This document shows positions 60,266 to 64,000 of a stretch of DNA of 64,000 nucleotides, in pieces. Below the pieces are notes generated by a model. It saw nothing but the letters and a program-made list of their open reading frames with translations. It was not told the DNA's origin and made no database searches. The position numbers and the translations under genes are program-made. This stretch comes from Paracoccaceae bacterium. GTDB taxonomy: Bacteria > Pseudomonadota > Alphaproteobacteria > Rhodobacterales > Rhodobacteraceae. The stretch lies in contig JAIXZW010000001.1 of NCBI GenBank assembly GCA_027489375.1, forward strand, positions 62,001 to 126,000, given 5' to 3'. Within the stretch, counting starts at the first letter, position 1; every line of letters begins with the position of its first letter.

Positions 60266-61048
60266 CTATCTGACCGAGGCGGCATAGAGGCCCACGGCGG
60301 CGGCGTTGGAGACGTTGAGCGAGCCGAAGGCACCGGCAAAGGGGATGCGGGCGATGATGTCGCAAGTCTCGCGCGTTTTCTCGCGCAGGCCCGGACCTTC
60401 GGCGCCGAGGACGAGGGCCACGGCGCGGCTGCCTGCCTGTGCGAGAGCGGCGCCGAGTTCCACTTCGCCTTCGCCGTCGAGGCCGATGAGGATGTAGCCC
60501 ATGTCGCGCAGTTCGGTCATGGCGTCGGCAAGGTTGGTGACGCGCAGGTAGGGCTGGCGTTCGAGCGCGCCGCTGGCGGTTTTCGCCAAGGCTCCGGTTT
60601 CGGGGGCGGAGTGGTGGCGCGGCGCGATGACGGCGCGGGCACCGAACACTTCGGCCGAGCGGAGGACGGCGCCGACGTTATGCGGATCGGTCACGCGGTC
60701 GAGGCAGACGACGAGCGGCTTGCCCGTGCCGGAGATGGCGATATCGGCAAGCTTGCCCCAGTTGAGGGGGCGCACTTCGAGCGCGGCACCCTGATGGACC
60801 GAGCCTTCGTCGATCGGCACATCGAAGCGGCGCGGGTCGGCGATTTCGGGTTCGATCCCCGCTTCGTCAATCGCATCGGCGAGGCGGTCGGCGGCGTTCT
60901 TGGTGACGACGAGACGCAGCTTCTCGCGCTTGGGGTTCACGAGGGCGTCGCGCACGGCGTGGATGCCGAAGAGCCAGACGGTTTCGCGTGCCTCGGCCCG
61001 CTTGCCGCGCTCTTTGTCGACCACCCATGCGGGTTTCTTCTGTGCCAT
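60266..61048 (-). CDS. rlmB: 23S rRNA (guanosine-2251-2'-O)-methyltransferase RlmB
   Basis: SpoU/TrmH-family methyltransferase. 260 residues, MAQKKPAWVVDKERGKR, an N-terminal substrate-binding domain (LFGIHAVRDALVNPKRE) and a C-terminal SPOUT knot: LDRVTDPHNVGAVLRSAEVFGA (motif 1), LVLGAEGPGLRE (motif 2) and IPFAGAFGSLNVSNAAAVGLY (motif 3). It methylates G2251 of the 23S P-loop. The start is 61048; longer frames cross the tRNA. Divergent from tRNA-Tyr. Confidence 0.95.
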   Translation of the reverse strand: MAQKKPAWVVDKERGKRAEARETVWLFGIHAVRDALVNPKREKLRLVVTKNAADRLADAIDEAGIEPEIADPRRFDVPIDEGSVHQGAALEVRPLNWGKLADIAISGTGKPLVVCLDRVTDPHNVGAVLRSAEVFGARAVIAPRHHSAPETGALAKTASGALERQPYLRVTNLADAMTELRDMGYILIGLDGEGEVELGAALAQAGSRAVALVLGAEGPGLREKTRETCDIIARIPFAGAFGSLNVSNAAAVGLYAASVR

Positions 61049-61179
61049 GATCCGACCCTTCGTTGCCCCTTCTCCATGCCGGAAGGCGGGGGTTCGTTGC
61101 AAGCCGCTTTTCGCGAACGGATTTTCCTTCTTTCCGCCTTGACGGCAATTTCCCCCTCGGCTATCCCCCGCCTCGCGTC

Positions 61180-61263
61180 GGGCGACGAGCTGCAAGGTGC
61201 GGCAGCGGACTGTAACTCCGCCGGGGAGACCCACGCCTGGTTCGATTCCAGGGTCGCCCACCA
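61180..61263 (+). tRNA. tRNA-Tyr (anticodon GTA)
   Basis: 84 bases folding as a class II tRNA: acceptor GGGCGAC/GTCGCCC with A73 and encoded CCA; D arm GCTG/CGGC with loop CAAGGTG; anticodon stem GCGGA/TCCGC with loop CTGTAAC (anticodon 61212-61214); 14-base variable arm containing a GGG/CCC stem; T arm CCTGG/CCAGG with loop TTCGATT. Odd: position 8 is G, not the near-universal U, and no A14 is evident. A 9-bp stem CCATCCCTT/AAGGGATGG (61261-61286) follows directly and may aid 3' processing or termination. Confidence 0.85.
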
Positions 61264-61351
61264 TCCCTTCCTCTGGTAAGGGATGGGGGTGAGGGAAGGC
61301 GCGATTTCCAGGACTGTGACGGGAGCCGTGCCGCAAGTAGCGGTGTGCCAC

Positions 61352-62332
61352 GTGGCGACGTTCAATATTCTGGTCATCGGTCAGGCGGGGCGGCTGCAAT
61401 ACGAGGCGGTGCTGCTGGCGGCGTCGCTGCGGACGTTTGATCCGGGGTTTGGCGGGCGGTTGTTCGTGGCGGTGCCGAATGCGGGGCCGCTGTGGGACCA
61501 TGACCCGCGGATCGTGGACCCTGCGGTTCTGGGGCTGCTGGCAGAGCTGGGGGCGGAGGTGCTGCCCTTTGACAGCCGCCATTTCGGAAGCCGCTATCCG
61601 CATGGCAACAAGATCGAGGCGATTGCCCATCTGCCTGAGGGGCCGTTCCTGTTTCTGGATACCGATACGCTGGTGACGGGGGCGCTGTCGGCGCTGCCGT
61701 TCGATTTCAGCCGCCCTTCGGCGAGCATGCGGCGCGAGGGGACGTGGCCCGAGCCGCAGCTTTATGGCGCGGGATATGCCGATATCTGGGGGTCGCTTTA
61801 TGACCGCTTCGGGCTGGACTTCGCGTCCAGTCAGGATGTGACCCAGCCCGAGGAGTATTGGCGGCGGTATCTCTATTTCAACGCGGGCTGGTTTTTCCAT
61901 GAAAGCCCGCAGGCGTTTGGGGAGTTGTTCCTGCGCTATGCCACGGCGATTGCCGCCGATCCGGGGAAGGCGCTGGCCTGCCAGAGTTTCGACCCGTGGC
62001 TGGATCAGGTGGCGCTGCCCTTGGTGATCCATGCGCTTGGGGGCGGGCGGCCTCCGGTGGAGCTTGCGGGGATGGACGGGGATGTGACCTGCCATTGGCG
62101 GCTGATGCCGCTGCTTTATGCGCGCGAATCCGATGCCGTGGTGGAGAAGCTCGAGGCGGTGGCGCGGCAGCCGAAGGTGGCGGCGGTGCTGCGGGACTAT
62201 CCGGCCTTCAAGCGGATGATCTTTCAGGGCAAGGGGGCCGAGGTGCGGGCGCTGTTCGACCGCGCCGACCTGCCGCGCAAGGAGCAGGCGATCCGCAACA
62301 CGATCAAGCGGGCGGGGCTTTGGGTGCGCTAG
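61352..62332 (+). CDS. Glycosyltransferase-like protein of unknown function
   Basis: 326 residues from a probable GTG at 61352 (VATFNILVIGQAGRLQYEAVLLAASLR); ATG 61283 or GTG 61343 are alternatives with unconserved extra residues. FLFLDTDTLVTG is a DxD-type metal/nucleotide-sugar motif, and FNAGWFFHESP resembles GT-A fold acceptor loops. I therefore suspect a GT-A glycosyltransferase, but no sugar pathway genes adjoin it and no family name is certain. Confidence 0.65.
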   Translation: MATFNILVIGQAGRLQYEAVLLAASLRTFDPGFGGRLFVAVPNAGPLWDHDPRIVDPAVLGLLAELGAEVLPFDSRHFGSRYPHGNKIEAIAHLPEGPFLFLDTDTLVTGALSALPFDFSRPSASMRREGTWPEPQLYGAGYADIWGSLYDRFGLDFASSQDVTQPEEYWRRYLYFNAGWFFHESPQAFGELFLRYATAIAADPGKALACQSFDPWLDQVALPLVIHALGGGRPPVELAGMDGDVTCHWRLMPLLYARESDAVVEKLEAVARQPKVAAVLRDYPAFKRMIFQGKGAEVRALFDRADLPRKEQAIRNTIKRAGLWVR

Positions 62333-62396
62333 GGGCTTGCCCTTGCGCGGTGCTGCGGGTGATGTGGCGGCAGAAGTGCAACGTCTGGAGTGCCCG

Positions 62397-63155
62397 ATGC
62401 CGCGCCGGTTCCTGATCACCGCCCTTGCCACGCTGACCTTTGCTCTGCCCGCGCATTCTGGCGAGGTGGTGGTCTTTGCGGCGGCCTCTCTCAAATCCGC
62501 GTTGGATGCGGTTGCGGCGGGGTTCGAGGCCGAGACCGGCAATACGGTCAGCATCAGCTATGGCGGCACGAGCCAGATGGCCAAGCAGATTATGGCGGGT
62601 GCCCCTGCGGATATCTTCATTCCGGCGTCGAGGGAGTGGATGGACGAGGTGGAGGCGGCGGGCCTTGTGGCGGCGGGAACGCGGCGGGACCTGTTGGGCA
62701 ACGGGCTGGTGCTGGTCGCGCATGGAGCGGGGGCGAAGCCCGTGGCGGTCGGGGCGGGCTTCGATCTGGCGGGGCTGGTCGGGGACGGCAAGCTTGCGAT
62801 GGCGATGGTGGATTCGGTTCCGGCGGGTCAATACGGAAAGCAGTCGCTCGTTGCGCTGGGGGTCTGGGGAGCGGTCGAGGGGTCGGTGGTGCAGACCGAG
62901 AATGTCCGGGCCGCGCTTGCCTTGGTCGCTGCAGGAGAGGCGGCTTACGGGATCGTCTACACCTCGGACGCGGTGGCCGAGGCGGGGGTGAGCGTGGTCG
63001 CAACCTTTCCGGCCGACAGCCATGAGCCGATCGTCTATCCCGTCGCGCTGCTGACGGGCGCGACGGACGAGGCGGACAGGGAATTTCTGGCGGCACTGTC
63101 AACAGAGGCCGCCTCGGGCCTCTTTGCGGCGCAGGGGTTCGCGGTGTTGAAATGA
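62397..63155 (+). CDS. modA: Molybdate-binding periplasmic protein ModA
   Basis: 252 residues from ATG 62397. Signal peptide MPRRFLITALATLTFALPAHS, then the ModA pattern EVVVFAAASLKSALDAVAAGFE, SISYGGTSQMAKQIMAGAPADIF (oxyanion-binding serines) and VDSVPAGQYGKQSL, AAYGIVYTSDA. It should capture molybdate or tungstate. No modB or modC is visible in the window; the next gene, overlapping by four bases, is a sugar kinase, an unusual neighbour. Confidence 0.9.
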   Translation: MPRRFLITALATLTFALPAHSGEVVVFAAASLKSALDAVAAGFEAETGNTVSISYGGTSQMAKQIMAGAPADIFIPASREWMDEVEAAGLVAAGTRRDLLGNGLVLVAHGAGAKPVAVGAGFDLAGLVGDGKLAMAMVDSVPAGQYGKQSLVALGVWGAVEGSVVQTENVRAALALVAAGEAAYGIVYTSDAVAEAGVSVVATFPADSHEPIVYPVALLTGATDEADREFLAALSTEAASGLFAAQGFAVLK

Positions 63156-64000
63156 CGGGACCGGACGACGGGGCCGGCGGCGCCGGGATGAGGCGGATCG
63201 TCGGGCCGGTGCGTGCCATTGGCGAGGCGATGGTCGAGATGGCTCCGGTGGAGGGCGGGCTATACCGGCGGGGCTTTGCCGGAGATACCTTCAACACGAT
63301 CTGGCATCTGGCGCGCTGGTCGGGCGGTGCCGTGGAGGCGGGCTTCGTCACGCGGGTGGGGATGGATGCGGTATCGGCGGCCTTTCTGGCCGAGATGGCG
63401 CGGGACGGGTTGGCGGTGGCGGGCGTGTCGCGTGATCCGGCGCTGCGGATGGGGCTTTATGTCATCGAACTCGAGGGGGTGGAGCGCAGTTTCCATTACT
63501 GGCGCGACACTTCGGCGGCGCGGCATCTGGCGGATGATCCGGCGGCCCTGGCTGCCGCATTGGCGGGGGCGGGGCTGGTGCATCTGTCGGGGATCACGCT
63601 GGCGATCCTGTCGCCCGCCGCCCGCGAGACGCTGTTTGCCGCATTGGCAGAGGTGCGGCGCGGCGGGGGTGTGGTTTCCTTTGATCCGAACATCCGCTTG
63701 CGGCTTTGGGCTTCGGTTGCCGAGATGCGGGATTGCATGGCGCGGATGCTGGAGGTGACGGATATCGCGCTGCCGAGCCTTGACGACGAAAGGACCCATT
63801 TCGGCGATGCGGTGGCCGAGGCGACCGTGGCGCGGATGGCGCGGGCGGGCGTGGGCGAGGTGGTCGTGAAGGATGGTCCGGCCGCCGTGACGCTGTGGCA
63901 GGGGGGCGATACGGTCACGCGTGCGACGCCCGCCGTCACCGGCATCCGCGATACGACGGGCGCGGGGGATGCGTTCAACGCGGGCTACCTTGCCGCGCGG
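63152..64000 (+). CDS. kdgK: 2-keto-3-deoxygluconate kinase, 3' end beyond window
   Basis: The frame opens at ATG 63152 (overlapping the modA stop) and runs 283 codons to the window edge. It begins MTGPDDGAGGAGMRRIVG and is a pfkB-family kinase: FAGDTFNTIWHLARW (sugar site, GGDTxN-like) and, near the right edge, DTTGAGDAFNAGYLAAR (pfkB signature 2 with the catalytic Asp). The FAGDTFNT pattern is typical of KdgK, which phosphorylates KDG for the Entner-Doudoroff route. Only a short C-terminal part is missing. A start at the internal Met13 is possible. Confidence 0.88.
   Translation, partial: MTGPDDGAGGAGMRRIVGPVRAIGEAMVEMAPVEGGLYRRGFAGDTFNTIWHLARWSGGAVEAGFVTRVGMDAVSAAFLAEMARDGLAVAGVSRDPALRMGLYVIELEGVERSFHYWRDTSAARHLADDPAALAAALAGAGLVHLSGITLAILSPAARETLFAALAEVRRGGGVVSFDPNIRLRLWASVAEMRDCMARMLEVTDIALPSLDDERTHFGDAVAEATVARMARAGVGEVVVKDGPAAVTLWQGGDTVTRATPAVTGIRDTTGAGDAFNAGYLAAR

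Noticed and set aside
61180..61300. Integrative-element attachment site at tRNA-Tyr
   Set aside because: No integrase gene and no second copy of the tRNA 3' end were found in the window; downstream genes look ordinary.

Overview
The window is chromosomal DNA from a high-GC alphaproteobacterium, most likely a member of the Rhodobacteraceae/Paracoccaceae. The evidence is the gene content and the protein sequences as I recognise them: nrdR next to ribD, a phaZ-phaC-phaP-phaR cluster, an FdVI-type ferredoxin, DUF2842, DUF1178 and Hint-domain proteins, a GTTC-N7-GTTC SOS box, and the short CCCCGAGGATATTTGGG-type intergenic repeats seen in this family. No insertion sequence, prophage, integrase or CRISPR array was seen. 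Coding density is high and many genes overlap by the ATGA or TGATG arrangement.

Layout. 1-5.7 kb: nrdR (cut by the left edge), ribD, gloA, thyA-folA, a HigBA-type toxin-antitoxin pair, DUF2177, an ArsC/Spx-like protein, cspA and a small membrane protein. 5.7-14.7 kb: thrS, two coupled alpha/beta hydrolases (the second lacks its nucleophile serine), then polyhydroxybutyrate metabolism (phaZ, phaC, phaP, phaR) and a LysR regulator. 14.8-24.4 kb: a minus-strand block for gamma-glutamyl-polyamine catabolism (two PuuA-like ligases, a glutamine amidotransferase-type hydrolase, a PuuB-like oxidase, a DegT aminotransferase) fed by a polar amino-acid type ABC transporter. 24.5-32.5 kb: a PhnD-like protein, TerB, rlmJ, a TerC-family protein, a second toxin-antitoxin pair, pyrG, secG, purA and DUF2842. 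32.5-39.5 kb: a long disordered protein with a C-terminal winged-helix-like end, a thiamine pyrophosphokinase, an EamA exporter, a sulfotransferase-like protein, sdaA and an EF-hand protein. 40-46 kb: rpiA-gor, then hflK-hflC-DUF2065-degP for membrane and periplasmic quality control. 46.3-52.6 kb: an HD hydrolase, a peptidoglycan-binding lipoprotein, an SOS-controlled remnant of dnaE2, ferredoxin, Hint, DUF1178, Nudix, a glutathione peroxidase, an HDAC-like deacetylase and thpR. 52.6-60 kb: potABCD polyamine transport flanked by two amidases, plus a CoA-binding protein. 60-64 kb: rlmB, tRNA-Tyr, a glycosyltransferase-like protein, modA and the start of kdgK.

Two themes connect the genes. Carbon and nitrogen storage is represented by PHB synthesis, mobilisation and granule control. 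Polyamine and amino-acid scavenging is represented by two separate ABC uptake systems, two GS-like ligases and several amidases.

The most unusual signals are mostly non-coding: (i) clusters of perfect hairpins with a TG-NNN-CA tip and freely covarying stems; (ii) a dispersed GAGTATTTGGGC element that forms a five-unit 60-bp tandem array and supplies a start codon to one amidase; (iii) a pyrG leader that can hide the ribosome-binding site in a perfect 10-bp stem; (iv) an SOS box directly upstream of a lone DnaE2 OB-fold domain; and (v) two toxin-antitoxin modules whose operator overlaps the start codon.
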